Positions 1-9,167 of a DNA stretch of 64,000 nt are shown here, piece by piece; the stretch's first letter is position 1; each line of letters begins with the position of its first letter. Made by a program: the position numbers and the translations under genes. The stretch is taken from NCBI RefSeq assembly GCF_003815015.1, contig NZ_RKRE01000003.1:588448-652447 (forward strand). The letters run 5' to 3'. This stretch comes from Thermodesulfitimonas autotrophica (GTDB lineage Bacteria > Bacillota > Desulfotomaculia > Desulfotomaculales > Ammonificaceae). Below the pieces are notes generated by a model. The model saw nothing but the letters and a program-made list of their open reading frames with translations, was not told where the DNA came from and did not search any database.

Positions 1-1
1 C

Positions 2-268
2 CTCGACCTTTCGGCGGTTCCGGTGGTGAAGCACCTGTCGCACCTGCCGGTGGTGGTCGACCCGAGCCACGGCCTCGGGCGCTGGAAGTTCGTGGCGCCA
101 ATGTGCCGGGCGGCGATCGCGGCGGGGGCCGACGGCCTGTTAGTGGAGGTTCACCCCAACCCGGCGGCGGCGCTCTGCGATGGGGCGCAGTCGCTCACGC
201 CCGAAAACTTTGGCGCAATGATGGATGACCTGCGGCGGATAGCGGCAGCGTTAGGGAGGACGCTTTAG
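2..268 (+). CDS. aroF: 3-deoxy-7-phosphoheptulonate (DAHP) synthase, C-terminal end
   Basis: This is the end of a gene that starts before the window; the frame is open from base 2. DAHP synthase condenses phosphoenolpyruvate and erythrose 4-phosphate in the first step of the shikimate pathway. The visible 89 residues carry the family's C-terminal signature: VVVDPSHGLGRW, then GADGLLVEVHPNP, then DGAQSLTP, as in AroF/AroG-type enzymes of Gram-positive bacteria. The stop codon overlaps the GTG start of pheA by one base, so the two are translationally coupled. Neighbours pheA, tyrA and aroA support an aromatic amino acid operon. Whether the missing N-terminus carries a regulatory domain cannot be seen. 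Confidence 0.9.
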   Translation, partial: LDLSAVPVVKHLSHLPVVVDPSHGLGRWKFVAPMCRAAIAAGADGLLVEVHPNPAAALCDGAQSLTPENFGAMMDDLRRIAAALGRTL

Positions 269-1092
269 TGGCCGTTTTGCGGATCGGCTTTTTAGGGCCA
301 TCGGGAACCTTTACGGCGCAGGCGATGGCCCGTTTTTATTCGGGCCAGGATTACGAGGGGGTCCCTTATGCCGAGATACCGGAACTTTTCGGTGCGGTTG
401 CGACGGGGGAGGTGGCGGCGGGGGTCGTCCCCGTGGAGAATTCCCTGGAAGGCAGCGTGAACGTGACGCTCGACCTTCTCGTCCGGGACCCGGCGGTGGT
501 CATCGTTGGCGAGGTGATTCTGCCGGTGGTTCACCATCTTCTCGCCCGGCGCCCCGGGCGCTTCACGCGGGTGCTTTCCCACCCACACGCGCTGGCGCAG
601 TGCCGGGCGTTCCTGGAGCGGGAGCTACCGGGGGTGGTCCGGGAGGCGACCACCTCTACGGCGGAAGCGGCCCGGCTGGTGGCTTCCGCCGACGAATCCT
701 GGGCCGCCATTGGCACCGAGGAGGCGGCAGAGCGCTACGGGCTGGTCGTGGTGGCCCGGGCGATTCAGGATAGCGCCGAAAACGAGACCCGTTTCGTGGT
801 AATTGGGCGCGAACCCGCTTCGCGGACGGGGAAGGACAAGACCTCGATCGCCTTTTCGCTGCGGCACGACCGGCCGGGAGTGCTTTACGCGGCGCTTGGC
901 GAATTCGCCCGGCGCGGGATCAACCTGACAAAAATCGAGTCCCGCCCGGCGCGGCGCAGCATCGGCCACTACATCTTTTTTATCGACTGTGAGGGCCATA
1001 AGGAAGACGCGCCCGTAGCGGCGGCCCTGGCGGCGATAATAAAAATGAGCACTTTTTTCAAGGTTCTTGGTTCTTACCCGCGCTGGGAATGA
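268..1092 (+). CDS. pheA: Prephenate dehydratase
   Basis: The enzyme converts prephenate to phenylpyruvate for phenylalanine synthesis. The 274-residue protein has the periplasmic-binding-like catalytic domain: GFLGPSGTFTAQA near residue 8, PVENSLEGSVN near 55, and the TTSTAEAARLV catalytic segment near 130. An ACT regulatory domain (about residues 190-270) contains the ESRPARR element involved in phenylalanine binding. It is a stand-alone dehydratase with no chorismate mutase domain. The GTG start overlaps the preceding stop and follows a GGGAGGA ribosome binding site. Feedback inhibition by phenylalanine is inferred from the ACT domain. Confidence 0.95.
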   Translation: MAVLRIGFLGPSGTFTAQAMARFYSGQDYEGVPYAEIPELFGAVATGEVAAGVVPVENSLEGSVNVTLDLLVRDPAVVIVGEVILPVVHHLLARRPGRFTRVLSHPHALAQCRAFLERELPGVVREATTSTAEAARLVASADESWAAIGTEEAAERYGLVVVARAIQDSAENETRFVVIGREPASRTGKDKTSIAFSLRHDRPGVLYAALGEFARRGINLTKIESRPARRSIGHYIFFIDCEGHKEDAPVAAALAAIIKMSTFFKVLGSYPRWE

Positions 1093-1147
1093 CGGGCAGA
1101 AGTGGCTGCAAATGTATGGGGAAACCGCTATTTGGGGAGGACGGCAG

Positions 1148-2242
1148 GTGTTCGGACGGGTTGCGATTATCGGTGTGGGGTTGATCGGCGGCTCCCTCGG
1201 GATGGCGCTTAAGCGGGTCGGTCTGGCGGAAGAAGTGGTGGGCGTTGGACGGAGCGAGGAAAAACTCCGGTTAGCGCTGGAGGTCGGTGCGGTCGACAGG
1301 GTGACGACCGCGTTAGGGGCGGTGGCGGACGCAGCGCTCGTCGTGGTGGCCACGCCGGTCGGCACGGTGATCCCCGTGGTAGAGGCGATAGCTCCTTACC
1401 TTAGGGCGGGGACCGTGGTTACGGACGTGGGGAGCACCAAGGCGGCCATCGTGCGGGCGGCTGAGCCCATCGCCCGCGCCCGTGGTTTTTCCTTTGTGGG
1501 CGGCCACCCGATGGCCGGCTCGGAGCGAACCGGGGTGAAAAGCGCCGACCCCTACCTTTTCGAAAACGCCTACTACATCCTGACCCCGACCCCCGCTACC
1601 GAGCGGGACGCGGTGGCGAAGGTCCGGGCGCTGGCTTCAGGGATCGGGGCCCGCGTGGTTGAGCTTTCTCCCGAGGCGCATGATTTTTACGTCGCGGCGG
1701 TGAGCCACCTTCCCCACTGCGCGGCTGCCGCCCTCGTCAACACCATTGGGGCGCTTCCCGAGCGGGAGGCGCTGCTGCCCCTGGCCGCGGGGGGCTTCCG
1801 GGATACCACCCGGGTGGCGGGAGGGGATCCGGCGCTATGGCGGGACATCCTGCTCTCTAACAGCGGTGCCGTCTTGACCATGATCGGCCGCTACCGGGAG
1901 TCGCTGAGCGAGCTTGCGGCCCTGATCGCTGCGGGCGACGGCGCGGGCGTGGAAGGGTGGCTGCGGCGCGCGCAGCAGGTGCGCCGGACGGTGCCGGCCA
2001 AGAGCAAGGGCTACCTGCCGGAGCTTTACGAGATTGTGGTGACCGTCCCCGACCGGCCGGGTGTAATAGCCCGGCTGGCGGGGATTCTCGGTGATGCCGG
2101 TATCAATATCAGCGACATCGAGATCCTCCGGGTGCGGGAGGGGGAGGGCGGCACGATCAGGCTCGGTTTTGCCGCGGCTGCCGACCAGGAAGAGGCGGTG
2201 CGCCTGCTGCGGGCCAGCGGCATCGAAACCCGGAAACGGTAA
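1148..2242 (+). CDS. tyrA: Prephenate dehydrogenase with C-terminal ACT domain
   Basis: The enzyme oxidatively decarboxylates prephenate to 4-hydroxyphenylpyruvate for tyrosine synthesis. From the GTG at 1148 the protein is 364 residues and begins with the dinucleotide-binding loop GVGLIGGSLG. It continues with VGGHPMAGSE (the catalytic-histidine region) and AAVSHLPH, and ends in an ACT domain with VPDRPGVIARLAGILGDAGI at about residues 295-314. The frame is open from 1067, inside pheA, but GTG 1148 is preferred because GGGAGGA precedes it at 1135 and the Rossmann fold begins there. It follows pheA in the aromatic operon. Confidence 0.93.
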   Translation: MFGRVAIIGVGLIGGSLGMALKRVGLAEEVVGVGRSEEKLRLALEVGAVDRVTTALGAVADAALVVVATPVGTVIPVVEAIAPYLRAGTVVTDVGSTKAAIVRAAEPIARARGFSFVGGHPMAGSERTGVKSADPYLFENAYYILTPTPATERDAVAKVRALASGIGARVVELSPEAHDFYVAAVSHLPHCAAAALVNTIGALPEREALLPLAAGGFRDTTRVAGGDPALWRDILLSNSGAVLTMIGRYRESLSELAALIAAGDGAGVEGWLRRAQQVRRTVPAKSKGYLPELYEIVVTVPDRPGVIARLAGILGDAGINISDIEILRVREGEGGTIRLGFAAAADQEEAVRLLRASGIETRKR

Positions 2243-2332
2243 GATCTTAATAAACGTCGAACGCTGAACGTTAAACGGACCCCAAAGGTCAGTCAGTATA
2301 AGCTTGAACGTCTTTTCGGAGGGGGGGTTCAT

Positions 2333-3640
2333 TTGCGGCTTAGGGTCAAGCCGGCACGTACCCTGCAAGGTGAAGTGGAGGTTCCCGGCGATAAGTCGAT
2401 CTCCCACCGGGCGCTCATGATAGGGGCGATTGCGGAAGGGGAAACGGTGATCGAGAATTTTCTCGCCGGTGAGGACTGTCTAGCCACCTTAGCCTGCCTG
2501 CGCGCGCTGGGAGTGGGCATCACGGGGCCGGAGGCGGGGCGCGTGCGGGTTAAAGGGCGCGGGCTACACGGGCTCACCGAGCCCGCCGACATCCTCGACG
2601 CCAAAAATTCCGGCACTACGATGCGACTGCTTCTCGGCATCCTTGCGGGGCAGCCTTTTTTTAGCGTCATCACCGGTGACGCGAGCCTCCGCCGGCGGCC
2701 GATGGGCCGGGTGGTCCGGCCGCTGCGGGCGATGGGGGCCCAGATTATGGCGCGGGCGGGCGGGGAGCTTGCCCCCCTTGCGGTTAGTGGCGGGGGGCTC
2801 AAGTCCATCGAGTTTGCCTCGCCGGTGGCGAGCGCGCAGGTCAAGTCGGCGGTTCTTTTAGCGGGGCTTTATGCCGCCGGGGAAACGGTGGTAACCGAGC
2901 CGGCGCTTTCCCGCGACCATACCGAAAGGATGTTGGCGCTTTTCGGCGCGCCCGTCAGGCGAGACGGGCTTTCCGTTGCGGTTCGGGGCGGGCCGGTGCT
3001 CAAAGCGGTGCCGGTGCGGGTCCCCGGCGATATTTCCTCGGCCGCTTTTCTGCTGGTTGCCGCCTGTATCGTGCCGGACGCCGCGGTTACCGTAAAGGGG
3101 GTAGGCCTTAACCCCACCCGCACCGGCATCCTCGACGTGCTGCAGGCGATGGGAGCCCGGATCGAGGTTAAGGTGCGGGATGCCGGGCCTGAACCGTGGG
3201 GTGACGTTACCGTTTATTCCGGGGCGCTACGCGGCACGGAAGTGGGCGGCGAGCTGATTCCGCGCCTCATCGACGAAATCCCTGTGCTGACCGTAGCGGC
3301 GGCGTATGCCGCCGGCGAGACGGTGATCCGCGACGCCGCCGAGCTCAAGTATAAGGAGTCGAACCGGCTGCGGACGATGGCGGTAGAACTGGCGCGTCTG
3401 GGGGCGGACGTTGAGGAGCTGCCCGACGGACTGGTTATCCGCGGCGGAAAGCCGTTAAAGGGAACGATGGTGGAGAGTTACGGGGACCACCGGGTGGCGA
3501 TGGCGCTGGCGGTGGCGGGCCTCGCCGCCGCGGGCGAGACGGTTGTTCAGGACGCCGGGGCGATTAACGTCTCCTTCCCCGGTTTTGTAGCCGCGCTTAC
3601 GCGTCTCGGTGCGGCGGTTGATACGGAAATTTTGGCTTAG
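2333..3640 (+). CDS. aroA: 3-phosphoshikimate 1-carboxyvinyltransferase (EPSP synthase)
   Basis: This enzyme transfers the enolpyruvyl group from PEP to shikimate 3-phosphate. The 435-residue protein shows the family signatures in order: PGDKSISHR near residue 18, [12 protein letters not shown] near 92, [12 protein letters not shown] near 115, [10 protein letters not shown] near 310, KYKESNRLR near 340 and [11 protein letters not shown] near 382. It starts at TTG 2333 after a strong GGAGGGGGG site. It follows tyrA after a 90-base gap and precedes cmk, a common arrangement in Clostridia. Glyphosate sensitivity class was not assessed. Confidence 0.96.
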   Translation: MRLRVKPARTLQGEVEVPGDKSISHRALMIGAIAEGETVIENFLAGEDCLATLACLRALGVGITGPEAGRVRVKGRGLHGLTEPADILDAKNSGTTMRLLLGILAGQPFFSVITGDASLRRRPMGRVVRPLRAMGAQIMARAGGELAPLAVSGGGLKSIEFASPVASAQVKSAVLLAGLYAAGETVVTEPALSRDHTERMLALFGAPVRRDGLSVAVRGGPVLKAVPVRVPGDISSAAFLLVAACIVPDAAVTVKGVGLNPTRTGILDVLQAMGARIEVKVRDAGPEPWGDVTVYSGALRGTEVGGELIPRLIDEIPVLTVAAAYAAGETVIRDAAELKYKESNRLRTMAVELARLGADVEELPDGLVIRGGKPLKGTMVESYGDHRVAMALAVAGLAAAGETVVQDAGAINVSFPGFVAALTRLGAAVDTEILA

Positions 3641-3660
3641 AAAAAGGAAATCTATAGGGA

Positions 3661-4368
3661 GTGTCGAATTCAAATCAGCGAACGCAGAAAGGGCAGAGTT
3701 CGGCTTTGCGGATCGCGATTGACGGCCCGGCAGGTGCCGGGAAGAGCACCGTAGCCAAAAAGCTCGCGGGACTCCTCGGCTACGACTATATCGACACCGG
3801 GGCGATGTACCGCGCTGTCGCCCTGGCGGCTCTATCGGCGGGGATTCCCGGCGACGATGAAGAAGCGCTGACGCGTCTGGCCGAGAGCCTTACGATCGAA
3901 CAGGTCTGGCGGCAGGACGGGACGACTTTAAAGGTTTTTCTAAACGGGCGCGATGTGACGCGCGAGATCCGGACGCCCGAGGTTTCGCGTTTTGTATCCG
4001 TTATAGCGCAAGTTCCCGGGGTGCGGCAGCAGCTCACCGCAAAACAGCGGGCCATGGCGGCTTCCGGCCGGGTGGTGATGGAAGGGCGGGATATCGGCAC
4101 GGTGGTGCTGCCTGACGCCGAGAAAAAATTTTTTCTCACGGCGTCGGTTGAGGAGAGAGCGAGACGCCGCTTCCTCGAGATTACCGGGCAGGGATACGAC
4201 GCGACCCTCGAGGAGCAGATTAGGGAGATTGCGGCGCGGGATGCCCGGGACGAATCGCGCGCGGTGGCGCCCCTAATGCCGGCGCCCGATGCGGTGGTGA
4301 TCGATACCACCGGCAAGAGCCCCGATCAGGTGGTGGCAGAGATGGCGGCGCTAGTGCGCGGGGGCTGA
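3661..4368 (+). CDS. cmk: Cytidylate kinase
   Basis: The enzyme phosphorylates CMP and dCMP using ATP. The P-loop is IDGPAGAGKSTVAKKL, followed by DTGAMYRAVAL in the substrate site and EGRDIGTVVLP near residue 142, all hallmarks of bacterial CMP kinase. The GTG at 3661 gives 235 residues. The family normally begins just before the P-loop, so TTG 3706 (220 residues) is an equally plausible start, and neither has a well-spaced ribosome binding site. The cmk-plsC-ispH-rpsA order is typical of Gram-positive anaerobes. Confidence 0.93.
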   Translation: MSNSNQRTQKGQSSALRIAIDGPAGAGKSTVAKKLAGLLGYDYIDTGAMYRAVALAALSAGIPGDDEEALTRLAESLTIEQVWRQDGTTLKVFLNGRDVTREIRTPEVSRFVSVIAQVPGVRQQLTAKQRAMAASGRVVMEGRDIGTVVLPDAEKKFFLTASVEERARRRFLEITGQGYDATLEEQIREIAARDARDESRAVAPLMPAPDAVVIDTTGKSPDQVVAEMAALVRGG

Positions 4369-4372
4369 AACG

Positions 4373-4960
4373 GTGGTTTACTGGTTTGCCTGGGGTTTAT
4401 GCAAAGTTTTGCTCCTGCTCCTGCGCCGGTGGAAGGTGGAAGGGGCGGCGAACCTGCCGCGCGAGGGAGCGGTCATCGTAATTGCGAACCACCAGAGCTA
4501 CTGGGATCCGGTGGTGCTCGGGACGGCGCTTTCGCGGCGGGTTTACTTTATGGCCAAAGAAGAGCTTTTCCGGGTCCCGCTTTTCGGTCTGCTCCTGCGC
4601 CTCTTGGGTGCTTTCCCGGTACGGCGCGAGGTTTACGACCGCCGGGCGTTTAAAATGGCGCTTGACCACCTAATGCGCGGTCACGTCGTCGGGATATTCC
4701 CCGAAGGGACGCGCAGCCACACGGGAAAGCTCCTGCCCGCCCAGCCGGGGGCGGCGATGCTGGCGCTACGGAGCGGGGCGCCGGTGGTTCCGGTGGCCCT
4801 GATCGGTACCCGCGGCCTCTGCGGCCGGGTGAGGGTTAGGGTTGGCAAGCCTTTCTTCCTGGCGTCCGGGGGCAGTAAGCCGTCCCGCGCCGAGATAACG
4901 GCCGGGGGCGAAAAAATGATGGCGGCGATTGCCGCCTTGATGGAAGATGGTAGGCACTGA
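4373..4960 (+). CDS. plsC: 1-acyl-sn-glycerol-3-phosphate acyltransferase
   Basis: The protein acylates lysophosphatidic acid to phosphatidic acid at the inner membrane surface. The 195 residues contain the catalytic NHQSYWDP block (the HX4D motif, near residue 40) and the acceptor-binding FPEGTRS block near 106. A hydrophobic N-terminus beginning with VYWFAWGLCKVLLLLL is consistent with membrane attachment. The GTG start lies four bases after the cmk stop, and its own stop overlaps the ispH-rpsA ATG by one base. The later plsY gene in this window would supply its substrate. Confidence 0.93.
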   Translation: MVYWFAWGLCKVLLLLLRRWKVEGAANLPREGAVIVIANHQSYWDPVVLGTALSRRVYFMAKEELFRVPLFGLLLRLLGAFPVRREVYDRRAFKMALDHLMRGHVVGIFPEGTRSHTGKLLPAQPGAAMLALRSGAPVVPVALIGTRGLCGRVRVRVGKPFFLASGGSKPSRAEITAGGEKMMAAIAALMEDGRH

Positions 4961-7011
4961 TGGAGGTTAAGAGGGCGGCGTCGGCAGGCTTCTGCTTCGG
5001 GGTGAAGAGGGCGATAGAGCTGGCGCTGCAAGCCCGCGCGGAAAATACCGGGCGGATTTTTACCCTGGGCCCCCTGATCCACAATCCCCAGGTGGTCAGG
5101 CTGCTGGCCGAGAAGGGAATTGAGGTGATCCAAGACTTGGCGGCCGCGGCGGAGGGGACCTTGGTCATCCGGTCTCACGGGGTAGAACCCGAAGTTCTTG
5201 CGGCCGCTCAAGAATTAGGCTTGAAGGTTGTGGACGCCACCTGCCCTTTTGTAAAACGGGCGCAGGAACTGGCCCGAGACCTTACCGAGCAGGGCTACAC
5301 GGTGGTCGTTGTCGGTGACCGGGAACACCCGGAGGTGCGGGGCATCGTCGGCTGGACCGGGGGACGGGCGCAGGTGGTGGAAGGTCCGGAGGAGGCCGCC
5401 CGCCTGCCGCTCTTGCCGCGGGTTGGCGTCATCGCCCAGACCACGCAGCCGCTCGATAACTTCGAAGCGGTGGTGGCGGTGCTCCGGCGCCGGCTGGTTA
5501 AGGAAGGAGAAGCGCCTTCCGAGCTCCGGGTTTTCAGCACCATCTGCCACGCGACCGCCGAGCGGCAACAGGCGGCGCGCGAGCTTGCCGCGCAGGTCGA
5601 CGTGATGGTGGTGGTCGGCGGCTACGACAGCGCCAACACCCGGAAGTTAGCGGCGATCTGCCGGGAGAGCGGCACGCCGACCTACCATATCGAAACCGCT
5701 GACCAGCTCAAATCGGAGTGGTTTGCCGGGGCGCGGGTGGCGGGGCTGACTGCCGGGGCGTCCACACCTGATTGGATTATCGAGGAGGTAGAAAGGCGAA
5801 TGAAGGAACTGGCGGAGAATGCGCAGGAAGAGATGCAGATGGCCGATTTCCGGACCCTGCGCGGCGGCGAGATCGTCAAGGGAGTCGTGGTGGCGATTGA
5901 CCAGAACGAGGTGCTCGTAGATGTAGGGGGCAAAACAGAAGGCGTTATCCCGCTCCGGGAGCTGTCCTGCTGCGAGATCTCCTCCCCGCACGAGGTCGTG
6001 AGTGTGGGGGATGAAATAGATGTCTGGGTGGTCAAGGCCGAAGACCACGAAGGCCGCGTCATTCTTTCTAAGGGCCGCGCGGATGCGGAGAAAGCCTGGG
6101 TGAAATTGCAGGAAGCCTTCGAGAAAGGGACGCCCGTCGAAGGGGTCGTGCGGGAGGTGGTGAAAGGCGGGGTGATTGTGGATCTCGGTGTCCGGGCCTT
6201 TCTGCCCGCCTCCCTCGTGGACCGGGGTTATGTGGAGGACCTGACGAAATATTTGGGGCAGAAGGTGACCTGTAAAGTTATCGAGCTTAACCGGGCGCGC
6301 AAGAAGGTTGTCCTTTCCCGCAAGGCCATTCTCGAAGAGGAATACCAGCGGAAACGCGAGGAACTGTTCAACTCCCTCCAGGAGGGCGCGGTGGTGCGAG
6401 GCGTCGTGCGGCGGCTCACCTCGTTCGGTGCGTTTGTGGACATCGGGGGTCTGGATGGCCTGCTGCACATTTCGGAGATTGCCTGGCACCGCGTCAACCA
6501 CCCGGCGGAGGTTTTGAAGGTCGGCCAGGAGATTGAGGTCAAGGTGATCAAGATCGACCGGGAAAACGGAAAGATCAGCCTTTCCCGGAAGCAGGTGATT
6601 CCCGACCCCTGGGATACGGTGGCGGAAAAGTACCCCGTGGGCAGCCTGGTGGAGGCGAAAGTGGTCCGGCTGGCGCCCTTCGGTGCTTTTGTGGAGCTTG
6701 AACCGGGTGTGGAAGGGCTGGTGCACATCTCCCATTTCGCCGACTGGCACGTGGAGAAGCCGGAGGATGTGCTCAACGAAGGGGACAGGGTTACGCTCCG
6801 GGTTCTCAGCGTTGACCCTACCGGGCGGCGCATCCGGCTCTCCCTGCGCGATGCCATCCGGAAAGGAGAGGATGTGGCCGGGGATGAGCAGCGGACCATA
6901 GAAGACAGCATGACTGTCGATTACGCCAGTGCGGTGGCCACGGCGGAAACTGAAGAGGACGCAGGGGAGACGGCGGCTATCGGTTTGCCCGACGACGAGA
7001 TTTCGGACTGA
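4960..7011 (+). CDS. ispH-rpsA: IspH (HMBPP reductase) fused to ribosomal protein S1
   Basis: One 683-residue frame joins two proteins. Residues 1-280 are 4-hydroxy-3-methylbut-2-enyl diphosphate reductase, the last step of the MEP isoprenoid pathway, with the three [4Fe-4S] cysteine ligands at 12 (GFCFGVKRA), 95 (DATCPFVK) and 196 (STICHATAERQ). From about residue 302 come four S1 RNA-binding repeats, starting near 302, 391, 476 and 561; the last two contain the typical SFGAFVDIGG and PFGAFVELEPG motifs. An acidic tail follows. The fusion is known from several Clostridia. No start codon with a ribosome binding site is evident at the junction, so one bifunctional chain is expected. Confidence 0.95.
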   Translation: MEVKRAASAGFCFGVKRAIELALQARAENTGRIFTLGPLIHNPQVVRLLAEKGIEVIQDLAAAAEGTLVIRSHGVEPEVLAAAQELGLKVVDATCPFVKRAQELARDLTEQGYTVVVVGDREHPEVRGIVGWTGGRAQVVEGPEEAARLPLLPRVGVIAQTTQPLDNFEAVVAVLRRRLVKEGEAPSELRVFSTICHATAERQQAARELAAQVDVMVVVGGYDSANTRKLAAICRESGTPTYHIETADQLKSEWFAGARVAGLTAGASTPDWIIEEVERRMKELAENAQEEMQMADFRTLRGGEIVKGVVVAIDQNEVLVDVGGKTEGVIPLRELSCCEISSPHEVVSVGDEIDVWVVKAEDHEGRVILSKGRADAEKAWVKLQEAFEKGTPVEGVVREVVKGGVIVDLGVRAFLPASLVDRGYVEDLTKYLGQKVTCKVIELNRARKKVVLSRKAILEEEYQRKREELFNSLQEGAVVRGVVRRLTSFGAFVDIGGLDGLLHISEIAWHRVNHPAEVLKVGQEIEVKVIKIDRENGKISLSRKQVIPDPWDTVAEKYPVGSLVEAKVVRLAPFGAFVELEPGVEGLVHISHFADWHVEKPEDVLNEGDRVTLRVLSVDPTGRRIRLSLRDAIRKGEDVAGDEQRTIEDSMTVDYASAVATAETEEDAGETAAIGLPDDEISD

Positions 7012-7126
7012 AGGGCCGGCCCGGGATCAAGGGTTGGCTTATAGGTAGCTGCCGGAAAAGAACGGGGCCGGGACGAGATTCGGGCCTGGCGTTTCTGCCG
7101 CTTTCAAGTTCGCCGCTTTTGTTTAA

Positions 7127-7154
7127 GACACCGGAGAAAAACCCGGTGTTTTTT
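7127..7154 (+). terminator. Intrinsic terminator after ispH-rpsA
   Basis: ACACCGG (7128-7134) pairs perfectly with CCGGTGT (7143-7149), and a run of T follows at 7149-7154. It closes the aro-cmk-plsC-ispH operon. The rest of the gap up to 7291 shows no gene. Confidence 0.85.
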
Positions 7155-7291
7155 ATTTTGCGCGGGCGCGGCGCTTTCCCGGGGTGAAAGGGCGCGGGGC
7201 GGCGGATGCTGGTATATTTTTGCGCTGTGCGGGGCAGCCTTATGACGGAAGTCCATCTTGCGGAGAAACGGATAGAAAAGGTGAGGTGGTT

Positions 7292-8005
7292 ATGGACAGA
7301 TTACCGATCGGTCTGTTAGCGCTAATCATCGTTTCCGTCCTGATCTACCTGGGACTTGGCCACCGGGTTTTTGACCGGATGCGGCTGACGGACAGGGCGG
7401 CACTTATGATTATCGCCGCCCTTCTTTTAGGCAGCCTGATCGACATCCCGATACCTGGGCGGCCGGTTTCGGTTTCCATCAACGTGGGCGGCGCTTTGGT
7501 GCCGGTGGGGCTGGCGATTTACCTGCTTGCCGGGGCAGGCACGCGCGAGGAGCGCTCCCGGGCGCTGTGGGGCGCGCTTTTGACCGGCGCCGTGGTTTAC
7601 TTTATCGGCAGCTACCTGATGCGGGGCCTCACGGAGCCCGCCGGCCGCTACCACTTTATGGAGCCTCTCTATCTTTACCCGATCGTGGCGGGCGTGGTGG
7701 CTTACGTGATGGGACGGTCGCGCCGGGCGGCCTTCGTAGCGGCTACCTTAGGCGTGCTCCTCGGGGACATTTTTCACTACCTCCGGGTTGCTGCCGCCCG
7801 GGCGCCGGTGCGGGTGGATATCGGCGGCGGGGGCGTTTTTGACACGATAGTGCTCGCGGGCATTTTCGCCGTACTCTTAGCGGAGGTAGTGGGCGAAATA
7901 AGGGAGCGGGCGCAAGGGGGGCCCGCCACTGAAGGACGGGCCGAAGAGTTAGTGGCCAACCTCCAGTCTCCCGCGGAAAGGGGTAGGGATGATGAGAGTA
8001 AATAG
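7292..8005 (+). CDS. DUF1614 family membrane protein
   Basis: The 237-residue protein is dominated by hydrophobic segments, with about six or seven predicted membrane helices. Its N-terminus and the DIPIPGRPVSVSINVGGALVP stretch fit the DUF1614 family of clostridial membrane proteins, whose function is not known. The start at ATG 7292 is chosen over the in-frame 7184 because an AGGTGAGG-type ribosome binding site precedes it and the first membrane helix begins there. It overlaps spoIIP by 17 bases. The link to spoIIP and two DUF3189 genes suggests, but does not prove, a sporulation-related role. Confidence 0.75.
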   Translation: MDRLPIGLLALIIVSVLIYLGLGHRVFDRMRLTDRAALMIIAALLLGSLIDIPIPGRPVSVSINVGGALVPVGLAIYLLAGAGTREERSRALWGALLTGAVVYFIGSYLMRGLTEPAGRYHFMEPLYLYPIVAGVVAYVMGRSRRAAFVAATLGVLLGDIFHYLRVAAARAPVRVDIGGGGVFDTIVLAGIFAVLLAEVVGEIRERAQGGPATEGRAEELVANLQSPAERGRDDESK

Positions 8006-9167
8006 CGCCGTTGCGCTTTTGTTAGGAATGGTGCTGATAGCGACCGGCTTGGGACTCGGCGTTTTCCTGACGGCGGGCGAGCTGCCGGCTTTGCCTGCGG
8101 CGGCGGGCTTACTTGACCGCGACGATGAGCTCAAACCGGGCGACTATTTCACCGTGGTTGACGAGGCGCGCCGGGCTATCGACGAGCTCGGGCGGGCGCT
8201 TACTCCCGGTGACGAACTGATTACCGCCGACGGGAAGCACTACCGGATTGAAAAGGTGAGCGGCAAGGTCGCCCAGGCGCGGCTTTTGGGCATTGACCGC
8301 GACGTTCTGGCGTGGGAGGAATACTTCGACCGCGCGGCGGTGCCGGTGGGCATCTTCGGCGGGCGCCGGGCGGTGGGCGTCTATCATACCCACAGCGACG
8401 AGTCCTATGTCCCTACGGATGGTGCGGCGGCGATTCCCTACCGGGGCGGGATTCTGAAGGTGGGTGGCTACCTTAGCGGGAAGCTGCGGCGGAACGGGGT
8501 TGGCGTTCTCCACGACACGACGCCGCACGACCCGCACGACGCCTACGCCTACATCCGCTCGCGCAAGACGGCCGTCCGGTTGCTGCGGGCAAATCCCATC
8601 GCGCTGTTCGACGTTCACCGGGACGGTGTCCCCGATCCGGACTTCTACCGGAAGCAGGTGGCCGGCACCACGGTGGGGCAGGTCCGCCTCGTGGTGGGAC
8701 GGCAGAACCCGCGCATGTCCGCGAACCTTGACTTTGCGAAGCGGCTGATGACCTATGCTAACCGGGTGCATCCGGGGCTGGTCAAGGGAATTTTTCTCGG
8801 TAACGGCAGCTATAACCAGGACCTGATGCCGACGGCGCTGCTCCTTGAGTGCGGCACGCACACGATAACCCGTCCGGAAGCAGAGCGCGGCGTGCAACTG
8901 TTGGCCGACGCGGTTCCGGTAGTGCTGGGAATTACCGGACCCCGTCCAGACCTGCCGGAGAGTGCGCGCCCCGTGACCAACAAGACCTCGCCGGGTGCCT
9001 GGCGGGCCTTTGCGTGGGTCCTGGTGGCTACGGTTATCGGCGTGGGGGCTTATCTCCTCATCGGCGCTGGCAGCTGGGAGACCGCACGCGAACGGCTCCG
9101 CTCCTTCTGGCGGCGCGAGGCGAACGTGCTCCGCGACCGCGACCGGCAGGGGGATGATAAGGCTTAG
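7989..9167 (+). CDS. spoIIP: Stage II sporulation protein P (SpoIIP)
   Basis: SpoIIP is a membrane-anchored cell-wall amidase/endopeptidase that works with SpoIID and SpoIIM during engulfment. The 392-residue protein has an N-terminal membrane anchor (about residues 6-28). Zinc-ligand and catalytic elements follow: YHTHSDESY near 132, LFDVHRDG near 208, and LLECGTHT near 290. A second hydrophobic segment near 340-360 precedes a basic tail. It overlaps the DUF1614 gene upstream, and its stop overlaps the DUF3189 start. It is strong evidence that the organism forms endospores. Confidence 0.92.
   Translation: MMRVNSAVALLLGMVLIATGLGLGVFLTAGELPALPAAAGLLDRDDELKPGDYFTVVDEARRAIDELGRALTPGDELITADGKHYRIEKVSGKVAQARLLGIDRDVLAWEEYFDRAAVPVGIFGGRRAVGVYHTHSDESYVPTDGAAAIPYRGGILKVGGYLSGKLRRNGVGVLHDTTPHDPHDAYAYIRSRKTAVRLLRANPIALFDVHRDGVPDPDFYRKQVAGTTVGQVRLVVGRQNPRMSANLDFAKRLMTYANRVHPGLVKGIFLGNGSYNQDLMPTALLLECGTHTITRPEAERGVQLLADAVPVVLGITGPRPDLPESARPVTNKTSPGAWRAFAWVLVATVIGVGAYLLIGAGSWETARERLRSFWRREANVLRDRDRQGDDKA

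Noticed and set aside
5647..6750. 367-codon minus-strand frame inside ispH-rpsA
   Set aside because: It is a shadow of the S1 repeats with no recognisable domain.
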